From NCBI GenBank assembly GCA_026874595.1, contig CM049318.1:15667741-15731740 (forward strand): a stretch of 64,000 nucleotides of DNA, in the 5' to 3' direction. The notes under the pieces were generated by a model. It did no database searches. It saw nothing but the letters and a program-made list of their open reading frames with translations, and had not been told where the DNA came from. Origin of the DNA: Sipunculus nudus. Taxonomy: Eukaryota; Annelida; Sipuncula; Golfingiida; Sipunculidae. This document shows positions 48,045 through 59,670 of the stretch, in pieces. The first letter of the stretch is position 1; the number at the start of each line of letters is the position of its first letter. A program made the position numbers and the translations under genes.

Positions 48045-48285
48045 GCTTTCTCGGGGCATTTTAACTCAAGTTATTGACATTTTCTAATTTAGCGGCCATC
48101 TTGGCCGCCATCTTGGATTTTGACCAAGATAATTTATTTTCAGCTTGGCCCTATATCTGAAATTCATCAATAAGCTCCAAAGAATACTTTTGCCAACTTT
48201 TATGCTACTTTCATTTTTTACACAATTCCTCAATATATTGGAGCTTAACCAATGGACTATTCGCCATTACGTGTAGAATAACTTG
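48045..48285 (-). repeat. Third YY1-motif repeat copy
   Basis: Same order as 47700-47940 in the same orientation (GTACTTGCAATGC, GCGGCCATCTTGGCCGCCAT, TTGGCCCTATATCTGAA), more diverged. Confidence 0.6.
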
Positions 48286-49068
48286 TAAATTAGGGAATTC
48301 TGGACACTGATTCAGCGGAGAGCAGTATAGGTGGTGTTACGAATCACAGCCGTGTACCACATCGCAAGGTATCTTACACGATGGTGCTGCTTACTTGACA
48401 CTCGATCTTAATGCATGTATCAAAAGATGCGAGTCAAAAATCCTAATGTATGGTTATTTTATTATGAACGTGTTGAAAACTTTTCCTTTTGTTGTACGGC
48501 AATATTTCTCATTTACTTAAAAGTCACCGACACAGAATCAGACAAATTTCCTGGGACGGATCTTTCATCTGTAGTATACCAGGCCTACTTGAACATTTCA
48601 TACTAATCGCCCAAAGACATACTAGCGGTTTTTACCTTAAGCCTGTCATTAATTCCACTCCATTTAGAAGTCTTTTTATTAAAAACATAAAGTTTCGGCA
48701 CGTTTTATTAAATATCGAAAAATATAGATATATAATTTTTTTTTTTGCAATGCGCAATTCTTTCATAGCCGCTATTTCTAAGTCCTCTTGCTCTTTGGCA
48801 ATAAATATTTTTTTTTAACCCACTAAATAATTCCTTCCTCTGGTACATGTGTTTTTGTTCAGACGGCACGTTTACGGTGTAGTGTTCGCATTTTGTTTGT
48901 TTGATTTGGCTGGCAGTTGTGATTTTAGTCACTTGCAGGCCTGTTCAGTATTCATGAAATAGGCGCCAAAGGTCTTTGTAAACATCACCATAAACTTGGT
49001 AGTACGAAAACAATTGTCCCATTCATATTTGCTCAGAACCATCGCCATTAAGTAAAGTATGATTTATT
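48286..49068. other. No gene or repeat recognised
   Basis: Non-coding, T-rich. It would be the 5' flank of the candidate first exon that follows. Confidence 0.4.
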
Positions 49069-49159
49069 ATGTTTTTTGTCCTTCTGACAACTACTTACGC
49101 CGAGGAGGTGGTGCGGCTAACGGAATGGAAGACTTTTTACAGAGCTGGGAAAGGCCGAA
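49069..49159 (+). CDS. Candidate first coding exon of a secreted protein
   Basis: ATG at 49069 opens MFFVLLTTTYA, a short hydrophobic signal-peptide-like start with a small residue at the likely cleavage site, then EEVVRLTEWKTFYRAGKGR. The exon ends with a perfect GTAAGT donor at 49160. A candidate acceptor (TCTCTCTTAATTGCAG) lies at about 50237. Spliced to it the frame stays open for about 27 more codons (ANDDEMSGTLSRG...) to a TAA at about 50320. That would make a secreted peptide of under 60 residues. No family is recognised and no promoter was identified. The pairing is inference. The donor and signal-like start are visible in sequence. Confidence 0.33.
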
Positions 49160-50377
49160 GTAAGTAACATCCAAGCCAAATATGTTCCTCATATCTTGAT
49201 CCTGACATGCTTAGCTAATTACCCAGTTGATTTATTTTCAATTGAGCGAGGAAGGGGGCAGGTTGCTTATATGATGTAGGTAAGTCCCGAGTCGATAATA
49301 ACGCTGGATCCCCCTGTATTATGAAAGGATACAAGACATACTGGTGATCTCCGTTAGTTTAGCACTAAAGGTCTTTATATGCTCAGACATCGTGAAATGT
49401 TAACTTATAAAAAATTTGTTTTGTGTTAGGTCATTTCCCCTACCTTAAGAACAAAAATGTGTGATAGGAAAATTAGTACGTTGTTCAGAAAAAGCGTACA
49501 ATTTCAACTTACTTGTGAGGCGAATGTGGGGTGTAAACAGAATAACATTTATAACCAGAAAGAACCAATACGGTCTTCAATCACTGATTTGCTAACAGCT
49601 ATTACCTCGGGTCATGACCTGTTTTGAGCTTGACCATTGATTAACTTGATAAGCTCTGTATCCTATTTTGTCCCTTCACTAGTGTGAGGTAGGGTGGTGA
49701 GGGGATCTAATAAGTAGTTGTTTTCCTGAGACCATGAGCTCTCCCTTCCCCTGGGTGTCTCACGTACAGCCCTGACATTTGTCAGCATAAAAATACTTTA
49801 ATGTATACCAAACAGTTAAGAGTAATTAAAGAGTAATGGAACAAAATCAGATCATGAGTTGGATCCATCTTATACAATCGTCACTTGCATTTACATTTCA
49901 GTGAGCCAACAAGGACGAAATAACTCTTTCCTGTATTTCGTTTGGAAAAAGGTTATTTATTGTTTGGAAATAAGATATATGAGTTATATCATTTTCATTT
50001 CTGTACACTAAGTTAATTATCTTCTAGGAATGTAAATTTTAGTATATAAGATGTATTGTATATTGTTCAGAGAGCAAAGAATAGCAATATGCATCGTATT
50101 ACAAGATCATGTATAGAAGGATTACTGAAATAAGTAAGTAAACTGAAATAATTCAAGTAAGATAATGAATAAAATTGAACGTAATACAGCATTAACAAAA
50201 TAATTAGAACATAAGCCATGTTCTCTCTTAATTGCAGCTGCCAATGATGATGAGATGAGTGGCACCCTATCCCGGGGAAGCACCTCCTATATCACGAATC
50301 AACAAGGCCCTCTGCGCATATAAGTATGAGAATATAATAGATTATGAGGCCGCCTAGACATTGATATAGAACATTGA
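49160..50377. other. Non-coding, possible intron
   Basis: A+T-rich with no ORF of interest. It contains the acceptor-like tract near 50237 discussed with the preceding exon. Confidence 0.35.
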
Positions 50378-50551
50378 TCATTGATCAAAACTGATCATAA
50401 GCCCCTCCTGTACATTAATCAAAGCAAGACACTCAAAAAACGTATTATGAGATGGGCAATGATATTGCAGGAATACCAATTTACTGTTGAGGCAGTACCT
50501 GGGACATTGAACCATGGGCCAGATCTGCTGAGTAGGGTAACTGTATGGTAA
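50378..50551 (+). pseudogene. Gypsy RNase H C-terminal fragment
   Basis: The frame reads IKTDHKPLLYI, TLKKRIMRWAMILQEYQFTV and then VPGTLNHGPDLLSR, ending at TAA 50549. This is the conserved end of the Ty3/Gypsy RNase H domain (TDHxxL ... RxxRWxxxLxxY ... xGxxNxxADxLSR), with Pro in place of Ala in ADxLSR. A stop lies just upstream and no RT or integrase is attached. It is a truncated relic, followed about 130 bp later by a polypurine tract. Confidence 0.78.
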
Positions 50552-50679
50552 TAAGTTAGTCACGTGTTAATTATAGATTGTACATATGCATGTAAGAGTC
50601 CTTGAATGGCTTTGTAAATAAGGCAACAAGTAATACATTATATACCCAGATTAAAGAAAATGATAGCATTTTCTTGCTT

Positions 50680-50705
50680 CAGGGGGGAGTGATGTCACAG
50701 AATAT
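50680..50705 (+). mobile_element. Polypurine tract and LTR start
   Basis: AGGGGGGAGTGA is immediately followed by TGTCACAGAATATT at 50693. A purine run abutting TG is the usual start of a 3' LTR, matching the Gypsy RNase H fragment upstream. The far end of the LTR was not located. Integrase is missing between RNase H and the tract, so an internal deletion has occurred. Confidence 0.5.
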
Positions 50706-52535
50706 TATGTGTTTGTTAAATATATATTCCATGCCATGAATTATCTCTTCACTTTATGACCTCCTACTATTGTTTTAAGATATGTGCAGATGTACCACCC
50801 GTATGTGGATCTCCCCCTGAAGAGTCCTACAATATTGAGTCTTCCTTTATTGCCCTGGGTGAAAGTCTTGTTCATGCCTATTATGAGACTCCCAGCTTAA
50901 CTGAAAGGTGACCACCGAACTGTGGGATATTATCCACATGTTTGTTGAAACTAAAGTTGATTTTTAGGGCCACAATAGATAACTGTAAATCATGTTCTGG
51001 TTTATTTTTCTGCTGAACCTGTTGCTGGGGCACAAGAGACGAACTTGAAAACAGTTGGCCAGAGACACAGCTAGTGTCCAGATGGGTGCTCTGAGCTGTT
51101 AGCTAAGCACCATTTCACCTGTGGGTCCCTTGTCACAGAGAGAGGACTTTTTTACTGGTTTTAACTGACTTGAATAATGGTTGGTCAACTTTTATGGACA
51201 TTCTGAACAGTTTGGTTCTCTTCAAGCGGATGCATTAGTGTTTAAAAAGCTGTACTACAGAGACCTATTTTGCTGCTGCAAAAACTTGTCGACTTGGTCT
51301 GCTCATCTACCAATGGCTCAACTAGTGCTTTACCAGAGAGGACCAGGGACACTTGAGGCAGTATCTAGAGTTCCTTTTGGACTCTACCATATCACTCAGT
51401 ATATATGGTGAGCCATCTTTTATATGCAACACTATTCATGGGAAAAATCTCCAGAACCATCTTTTTTTGTCGCCCTATTAATGTTAGTCTTTTATGGTCC
51501 CTTCATATTAAATACAGTAAATATCCATAGATAGGACGCTGTTGTAATTTGCGTTGCTTATATAACAAATGGAATAAAGTTGGATGTTATTCATTTTTGT
51601 CAAAGTCAAACTAGTAACTTAAACATCAAATATTTAATTGGGTTTTCTTTCATTCTTTCCAGTCTGGTATTCCTGGAATATTCCACCCACATTGTAGTCT
51701 TCCGTCACCTTTTGAGGGGGGACGACACCCATACCTAATTTTACTATTAAGCTGTAAATACAATTAATAAATTTCTTTTTTATTACCCGTCTTCATCTGG
51801 TTTGTATGAAACTGTGATACTGTGCTGTAACATATCGTTAAGGCATGAAAGAACCTGGGGCAAGGAACGTTGGGTTGTTTGAATGAACTGGGGTTGAATC
51901 CTTGACAATTGATTTAACCCAGATAACTCTCAAAGGTGGAAAAATTCTTGAATTAATTTCCTTATTTTGCGCAATGCCGACTTTGATTTCTTTAGCAACC
52001 ATTCAAAAATATTTTTCCACCGTGAAATAACTTATATTGAGGGACCTAACTTGCGGTAATATCTGTATATATATACAGATATAGCACAAGTACAAGATAA
52101 AACATAAAGGTGACCGTGGTTATTACAGTATCCAGAGCAAAGTGTATAACATTAATTATTGGTAAATAAGATTTACAATTTCTCTTTATGGATGGATCTT
52201 ACATTAGCTCGTGTACATTAGCATATATAAAAATCATACAAAACGGGGCACATAACAAGAATCATCTGTACATTTATATAATTCCTATCTCTGCGTGTGA
52301 GTAGTTTAATGTATATAATTCTTTCATACAGTGACATTCTTGTATCAAATGCTTCATAGAATTATTATATGAAATGGTTTATATAGTAAGGTATTTACAT
52401 GCTGTGAATATCTACTATGTTGTTCCGATACTGGTGTAAACTCAATCTTCTCTCTTATTTCATGTTGCAGGAAGGATGATCTATATTCTGTTCTGTTCAC
52501 AACCGGTAAAAGTCGGGATATTTTCTAATCATTTG

Positions 52536-52576
<41 letters not shown>

Positions 52577-53470
52577 ATATATATATATCTGTATATTTTT
52601 GGTCAATAATAGTACATATCTCATTAATTTACGTTCTGATGCTAAGATAATTTCAGGTAAATTTACTTATCCATTAGTATCTACAACTGTAAGATCATTT
52701 ATTCATTTTCGGTTTATTTTCATACTGGTTTTGTTACAGATGTCTCTTATATTGTATGCATCAGTCCTACACATGTATGTGCAGCGCTGGCATTGTCCGT
52801 TGCTATGGGGGCATAGCCCGGCCCACGTGAGGGGTCTGACGTGTAAACACAACGGTCATGCTAGTCTGGGGCTTTCTCGCCTGGCCGAGCCGGGCCGGCC
52901 CACGTGTGAACCTTGATATGTAGAAACACAGCGTTCGTTGTTCTAGATGTTTTCTGTAACGTGTGTATTATTGGGTTCTTTGAATTGTTCAGGAAATGGA
53001 AAGTTCTCGGCTTGAGGTGAAAAGTTATAAATAAGGGGCTGTGTTTAAGATTCGGGGAGAGGAAAGAAATATTACAGCTTACATGGAAGAGTGTTAGCCA
53101 GTTTGTGGACCTATCCGATAATTTCAGCAGTTATTGATCTTCTTCGATTTTATAACGGATTTAATTAGTCTTCAGTTTGCCTTTGGGATCACAATCAGAA
53201 CTTCACTTTTGATTACAACAAATTGATTTTGTGATTGAACTTGACTGAGAAGATTTATGTTAACTGTTCATCTGGATTATATGCTTTAAAGGACTTATTG
53301 TCGTTGTGACAGTGGTGGTATCCAGGTTCTGTACACTTTATTTATATACTTGTATTGATTAACTGTTGTACTGTTGTTATACTGTGAAATTGTATTGATT
53401 AAGTGTATTGTAATGTTAGGGTTGTTTTAGGAATAAATTATAATTATTTGTTAACAAAAAACAATGACTT
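50706..53470. other. Non-coding, possible LTR then A+T-rich DNA
   Basis: The first few hundred bases may be LTR. A second purine run (GAGGGGGGACGAC) is at about 51710. A G+C-rich island with CCGGCCCACGTG repeats (two similar copies, about 52818 and 52898) stands out at 52770-52920 and is followed by TTATAAATAAGGGG (about 53025), a promoter-like box. ORFs here have no recognised domain. Confidence 0.4.
52539..52588. repeat. (TA)n microsatellite
   Basis: About 50 bp of TA repeats with one G interruption. Confidence 0.93.
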
Positions 53471-53476
53471 CTTTAT

Positions 53477-54990
53477 TCATTCCGCTAGACATTTCACGCT
53501 GCCTACTGTTACAGATTCTGATTTTTTTATCTCCATGACAAAATTTATGCTCGTCACGACTCCGTGATCTGTTGATATTAGGTTCCGTAACAGTTCTACG
53601 CAGCAGCATTCCCAGAGTAGGTGTATTATTGTTACTTCAGTGCACTTATAGAAAAAAAAACAAGCAGGCGTTTCTTTCAAGCCAATTTTGTAAAGAAAGC
53701 TGTTTACAGCTAATCGCCTATGGATAATCATATACTGAAACATTTGCAGTCTTGCATTCTGGGTTCAAGAGTATAGATTCGTTTAAAGATGTCTAGAATG
53801 CATACTATCTGGACATTTAATTGTAATCTCCATTTTTCTACCGTTGCTGTAGGCAGTTTAATTCTTTTTCGGACAAGTTTTTTATTTATAAACATGCTGT
53901 GTCGGTTTTGATTTAAATAACAGGTTAGTGACCTTGATAGTTGGCATATAAGATATATTATTATGACTTTTTCATTTTATGTTTTCAGTTTACTGATAAT
54001 ATTGTAGTGAAGATAGTTTAAATTTAGATAATACTTATTTTTTAATTCTTCAATAGACAACAAAAGCATTTTCCTTCTTTCATACTGAGTAAATCTGATA
54101 TAGGTACTATTCTGTTTTATACATATATTTACAGTAGAGTGCTGCATCAACTGCCTTAATGTGAGAGTTAAACCACAAAATCTGTGAATTTATTTCTATG
54201 TGCGTAACTGGATTTTGAATATTGTATTCACACGAATATTTATATACATCTGTCAAAAAATGGGTTTTCCATCTGAAATCTCATTGATATCTCTCAAATT
54301 CAGATTGCTTTCGGAAGATTCTTCACCAAGTTTGAAATATTTCTTTCTAACCGAGCGTCAGGTGCCTGTTTAAAAACTCTTTTTTTAGGTTATAGTTGAA
54401 TTGCTTTATCTTGAATGTAAATATCTGTCATATTTAAACCGCTCCTCATACTGTGCTATCAGTGTCTTACGTTTTATTTTTAAGGCTTATTATCCCACTT
54501 AAAATTGTATACAATTGTGTTGATCTCTATTATTTACTTTTCATCTTGCGAAGGTGAAGTTGAAAAAAGATACGTGAGTTTAGATGCCTACACTTTTGAT
54601 AATTATCATCTTACAGCTTAATTTTCCTGACGACCAGATGTCAGTAGTTTAGCAATATATTCCTTTTTTTCCTTGCTGATTTAGTTTATTTTATCCTTCC
54701 GGATGAATTTTATGCCTAAAAAAGTTGTTAGACCATTGTCCAATTTAAACCTTATTCAACCATGAATTTCTTCAATTCAGTTTTTCTCAGATAAAGTTAT
54801 GTTTTGTTTGTGTTAATTTTCAAACCGAGAACATTCTGAAATCTATTATTTTTTATGTTTCTTTGACACTCTTTTTTATTTTTTAAAATAAGAGCAGAGA
54901 TATCTGCGTAGCGAATTATTTTAAAAACTGTATCATTAATATGAATACCCTTTACATTATTACTTTGCCTTATTTTCAAACCTCTGCTGC
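53477..54990 (-). pseudogene. 5'-truncated LINE (reverse transcriptase and C-terminal end)
   Basis: On the minus strand, 54979-54797 reads IRQSNNVKGIHINDTVFKI, RYADISALIL and GLKINTNKT, matching the non-LTR RT core, where YADI stands in for the catalytic YADD. After frame-broken sequence, 53743-53477 reads FQYMIIHRRLAVNSFLYKIG, then HLLWECCCVELL, the cysteine/histidine-bearing end typical of ORF2 proteins. The fragment begins just past the thioesterase gene's polyadenylation signal. Loss of the second active-site Asp and frame breaks make it inactive. The clade is not resolved. Confidence 0.75.
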
Positions 54991-55004
54991 GTCGGGGGTC
55001 CCTA

Positions 55005-55010
55005 TTTATT
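55005..55010 (-). terminator. Polyadenylation signal of the thioesterase-like gene
   Basis: AATAAA on the minus strand, about 55 bases beyond the TAA at 55065. Confidence 0.6.
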
Positions 55011-55064
55011 AGATGACCCTAAAATTATCATGGCAAGTAAACTGTATACATGACATGTTGAGTA

Positions 55065-55913
55065 TTACATCCAACATTTGTCACCAATACAAATTTTCTC
55101 CTGATAAACGAGTTTTCCTGATGAATTATTAATGTTGCATATAAATGCATTCTCCTGTGGTCGGTTCCATACCTGCACGGTTAGTTCTTCTCCGTCTCTG
55201 GTCTCTGCCAGGAACTTCCCTTGTAACTTCCGGACATGCGCAGTTAACACATCCGGTGTTACAGCTCCGAGCTTCCCTTTCCGTGCGGCAAGTAATAATG
55301 CATTGAACGTAAATTTGTGATATATAGAGTTATTGACATGTTCATTCATGTCGAGGTCCTCATAATCAGGCTGCGTTACATACATAAATGAAGGTTGATC
55401 GGTACAAGCTTCAATATCAATAAAATATGGACTCGTGCTTCCCTTAAGATATTTCTTGAACTTTGTCTTCCACCACACGGGAAGATCGGTTGGTCTCTTA
55501 GTTACCTTGTCCACACTGACCAGTGTTGTACTGCTTGTCAAGAGGCTGGCGCTACAAAAAGTTTTCATTTCAAGACGCACACAGTATGAAGTACGACCGA
55601 TATGTGTAAGCGTGAGTTCTGCCAGGAGAGGATACGAAAACAGATACTGGTCCTGTCTGTGTAACCGTCGCAGCTTCTCTGTCAGTTCAGCATCCACGTT
55701 TAGAGAATAAATATTCACATCTGCTTCCAGCTGATTAAAATCTAAATAATTTTGCTCGTAAATCGCATAATTCCGTAAGTGTTCTATAAACAGCATACAA
55801 CCTGAAAGACGAAAATGCCCCGTGAATCCTAGAGCGCTCGGACCCAACCAGGTAGGGATATTCTCATGGCGCCCTCTGGTGTCAGTGTAGCAGAAATTTT
55901 TGGCTCCATGCTG
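55065..55913 (-). CDS. Acyl thioesterase-like protein, terminal exon (double hotdog)
   Basis: An 849-nt open exon (282 codons plus TAA) follows a pyrimidine-rich acceptor (CTCATTTGTTTAG). Two tandem acceptors, TTTAG and CAG, are three bases apart (NAGNAG), so one Gln may be optional. Residues about 35-150 form a first hotdog-like half (ELTLTHIGRTSYCVRLEM, then VDKVTKRPTDLPVWW). The second half carries DLDMNEHVNNSIYHKF, the signature of acyl-ACP/acyl-CoA thioesterases, where Asn and His of NxHVNN are catalytic in plant FatA/FatB. The protein probably hydrolyses fatty acyl thioesters. Substrate and location cannot be read. No ATG starts the exon, so at least one upstream exon is needed and was not identified. 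The frame is intact. Confidence 0.82.
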   Translation of the reverse strand, partial: QHGAKNFCYTDTRGRHENIPTWLGPSALGFTGHFRLSGCMLFIEHLRNYAIYEQNYLDFNQLEADVNIYSLNVDAELTEKLRRLHRQDQYLFSYPLLAELTLTHIGRTSYCVRLEMKTFCSASLLTSSTTLVSVDKVTKRPTDLPVWWKTKFKKYLKGSTSPYFIDIEACTDQPSFMYVTQPDYEDLDMNEHVNNSIYHKFTFNALLLAARKGKLGAVTPDVLTAHVRKLQGKFLAETRDGEELTVQVWNRPQENAFICNINNSSGKLVYQEKICIGDKCWM

Positions 55914-58850
55914 CTAAACAAATGAGAGGAAATTTATTCTTAAATCCATCAAAGTAACATATTAATACGAAATAATATAAGTATGATTCTGTTATCAAAT
56001 GAAACACAATTCTGGAGTATTTTTTATAAAGTGAGATGTTTGGAAATGATGATTTTACAATGCCTCATTTTAAACAACAGATTAAGAGAATTTCATGATA
56101 ATATGATACGCTTGACAACAACAAAAGTAAGATTTTCACACTGCCTGAACCAGATAAATCTGGGTACTGAGAGCGGATATTCATGTCTGAACTTTGGGGT
56201 TTGGATGCAAAATGCGATTTCAGGTCACACAAATGTTTTCCGAATCTCATATATTATCATATAACAATTGCCAATGACAAATATTAATGTAGATTTTACA
56301 TAGACTGAACCCAAATGCTGGAGGAAAAACTATTGGCACATCTATGAGCACTGTCATCCCGGCAGTGTCGTCAACCGCAGGGAAAACCGCTGTGACTAAA
56401 AATTCTAGATCTCATCAAAAGCTTAGTATTTTTGACACTGCCAGCGTCAAATTTTCAGGAAAGAATAAAAACACGCATTGTTAGATTTAACTAACTTCTG
56501 CATTTTGCCTGTGACGTCACACTTTGCATCAGCTAACCACATGGAGGCCCATTCTCTGTTCTGGAAGATATGTTCCATGCACATAACACCACCACGTGCT
56601 ATTAAGTTTTTCTAACCTACACACTCTGATTGGTGTTACTTAGAAAACTTTGCTTTACAGAGCAGCGGTTAAAACAAAGGAGATCTGGGAGGACTGCAGT
56701 GTTTAACCACTAGGAGCATAGGACAGTAAGTTCTATCAGGGGTTAACCTAATTACTTCGAAATTAATATTTAATTCTGTGAACCCAGTGAAAACTGTGGT
56801 TAGTTTCATATTCGAGGTATTTTAGTTTTGTGATGCTAAAGAGTCTGTAGTATACTAGGTTGTTAAACTATGTAGATGGGGCAAATTATTCACGAAAGTT
56901 TTATTTTACAGATAATTTCCTTTTATGCGAACATCGCGAATTGAAAACACCGCGAAAAGCGGACCACCCTGTACCAAGGCATTTAATTTTCTCCAGTTGA
57001 CAAATGATCGGGACTCTGTACTTTATTAATGCATCATTTTGTTTAAGCCACATACATCTCAAACAAGGTAATAATATTATCTAAGACAAGAGCCTGTTAA
57101 GAGGATTGGATTCCAGCAGCATAGCTAGGACCGCAGAAGGTTTGTAACGTTTGCAAATTTCTTACATTCAGCCTTCCTGAGCATAACAGATGATGATTTA
57201 TACAGTTTTAATTGACACCTAATTTTTCAGTTTAACATTAAAACAAATGTTTCTTGAAACATATCTCACAATGCGAAAATGATTTTACCGTCAACTAATC
57301 AAACCAAACTCAGAAATGTATCACAGTTACCTGATCAATGTGTATGACGCTGAAAGCCCTAAAGCTATCACTGCTGTGTCTTTCTTTCAAAGAATTAGTT
57401 CACATGACAGATAAATGAGACAAGTATCTTACATGTTACGATGCACAATGAATATATTTTCTGTACAGAACGCGTAATGAATAACTAGAGGGCATTATCG
57501 GCGCCGTTCGTGTTTACACAATTCATGATTAATTCAGAACAGGCTAATCAGATAGACTTTGCTATTTATGCTGATTTATTTCGCCCAAAAACTCTTTTTA
57601 TTAGGCAAGAAAAAATATTTTTTGTTAATAAAGTATGTTTTTAGGCAAGCTTTTCACAAATTAGGTTGGGTGGGGGATCCCCCCCCCCTTTTTTTCGGGG
57701 TTGGGGGGGGGGGGGGTTCTCTTGTTCGATGTAAATTAATATGATGAGGGCACAAAACGATTGTAATATTATTTTCTTGATAACAAAAAAACGAGAGATG
57801 CCAGCATTTGGGATGACTACTTTCCTTTTGACCAAAATTCTGAATAATTAACTATTGTTGTTCTGTTACTACAAGTTAACTTTGTGTTGTCAGTTCTACC
57901 TGCATAGTTGGGCGTTTCTGTTCCTCCAGATTTTAACGGTTTTGTCCTACACAATTTTATTTTCACCGTTTCCGACATCATACTTTACGTGAGACAACCC
58001 ATACCTCGACCAATCACAAAAACTAATTTGAGTATAATTCACAAGGACAGATACAATTGTTGACCCTAAAGTAGGCTGGTTCCCTGGTCTTTACTCCTTG
58101 CCTTATACTCAGTGAAGGTAGGGAACGGTGACCAGTCCATCAGTAAACTTTCTAGAAATTAATCTTCCCCTGAGATTGCTGCCGCTACATTAGTCTTATC
58201 GCTGCAACACCTGAATATAAGAAAGGTTCACAACATATCACCCCCCCCCCCAAAAAAAAAAAAATTGTGAAGAACTATGTTATCCGTAGGCTTAAAAACG
58301 TCACTTTCGTTGTAATTAGCCAGTGTCTGTCAGTCCACCACACCAAAATAAGCACACCTGAGCAAAGAGTAGCACATGTAAGCCAATATAACCGGTCAAT
58401 GTCATGGCATGTCATTAATTTTCTTTTCGCAGTTACTTTCACACGAATTTCCCACTCCCGGGCCGTAACTATTAACAGAGGAGATCACAGCGTATGCATG
58501 TAGGAGAGTGACCTCTGTTGGAGATCGTCAAGAACTCTACTGGTATCCTGCGTCAAAACCGTGTCGCCACCTTCAGGATCTTACTTTGGTATGTTCAAAA
58601 ATAAATCTAATAGGATAAAGACTTCGTTATATTCACAAGTGTATATGCAAAAACATATTTTTCATACTAATTCACTCATTGTTTTGATTTTGGAGGTTAC
58701 CGCCATGTTTTATGCTAGCTTAACTATGTATGTGTATATACATGTGCAGAATTCAATGCCGGTTTCGAACAACCTAAGGAGGGCAGTATCACCCGCTTCC
58801 TCTCATTTTATAATGTTAACTTAGCTCGATGACTACTGTATCTTGGGGTC
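55914..58850. other. Intron and intergenic DNA upstream of the thioesterase-like exon
   Basis: Must contain the gene's 5' exon(s) or lead to them, but none could be assigned. A 45-codon plus-strand frame at about 56346 (MSTVIPAVSSTAGKT...) has no recognised relative. A C/G-rich homopolymer cluster lies at 57677-57716. Confidence 0.4.
56512..56519. promoter_or_regulatory. CRE-like palindrome TGACGTCA
   Basis: Perfect cAMP-response-element palindrome, about 600 bp upstream of the thioesterase terminal exon, with a CACGTG E-box at about 56595. Role unproven. Confidence 0.25.
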
Positions 58851-58854
58851 CTGT

Positions 58855-59097
58855 GTGTGTAATCAGCCCCATTGATGGATCATACTGTCGAGGAACCCCC
58901 GAGAGGGGCACTCGTTTGTGAGTGAAGCACGGCCGTTGGGCACGGACTTCCATTATGCTTCCAATTAGCCCAGCAGAGCGCTCACCCTGGGTTGGGGCGG
59001 ACGGTGAAAAATCTTTCCGCCTCGGCTGAGATTCGAACTCATGACTTTGAGTCCTGTTCTCTACCCCTGAGCCACAGAAGTCTAATTATTATCAACA
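58855..59097 (-). mobile_element. tRNA-derived SINE with intact boxes
   Basis: On the minus strand: TGTGGCTCAGGGGTAGAGAA (D-arm/A box), then ATGAGTTCGAATCTCAGCC (T arm with B box GTTCGAATC), followed by a non-tRNA body to about 58855 (CTCTCGGGGGTTCCTCGAC, ATCAATGGGGCTGATTAC). It is the best-preserved tRNA-like head in the window. Confidence 0.7.
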
Positions 59098-59409
59098 TGC
59101 ACAGTTGATAAAATGTCATGGAGTGAAATAGTTTACCAAACCGCGTCATGACTTTGGTTGCTTCATCATTTATTGTTATTTTAGCGTATGATCCATGTCC
59201 TGTCTCCTGTTTTGATATGATTTTTTTTCTGAAAAGGCTTCCGGCAGGATCATGATTGAAACATAGGAATTCAATATTCTGTAAAAGGCGTGGTCTCCAG
59301 AAGGGTGTTTACGGTAGCTTGGCTGGGAATAGTACAGACATATATTGAATTAAAATTACAGTGATAACGCTATAGTTTTTAAACGACCTTTGATTATTTT
59401 CAAAGTCAA

Positions 59410-59436
59410 CTCTCTCTCTCTCTCTCTCTCTCTCTC
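59410..59436. repeat. (CT)n microsatellite
   Basis: About 13 CT dinucleotides. Confidence 0.93.
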
Positions 59437-59577
59437 ATGTCGTTAACGGTTATCCTATCATGTTTTGTCACTTGTGACAGTAAAAACCAAACATATGTAT
59501 ATCAAAACGATGACTGTAACAGGTTTAAAATTACGTATTCTTTATTCGAACTTAAATGAATTTAAGCAACTTTTGGA

Positions 59578-59583
59578 TTTATT
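59578..59583 (-). terminator. Polyadenylation signal of the M15-like gene
   Basis: AATAAA on the minus strand about 90 bases past the stop codon. A second AATAAA is at 59540-59545. Confidence 0.5.
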
Positions 59584-59670
59584 TTGGATAAAGAGTTTTT
59601 TTTTTTTACAATAATGATGCCTATAAGCAGATATGGCCATTTGAAAGTTTGAAAATGAATCAGTAATCTA

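Noticed and set aside
48489-48818. 109-codon plus-strand ORF
   Set aside because: Hydrophobic low-complexity translation of A+T-rich DNA with no recognised family.
52476-52916. 146-codon plus-strand ORF starting MIYILFCSQ
   Set aside because: It runs through a (TA)n microsatellite and then a G+C-rich island in changing composition. A good acceptor precedes it but no domain or donor supports it.
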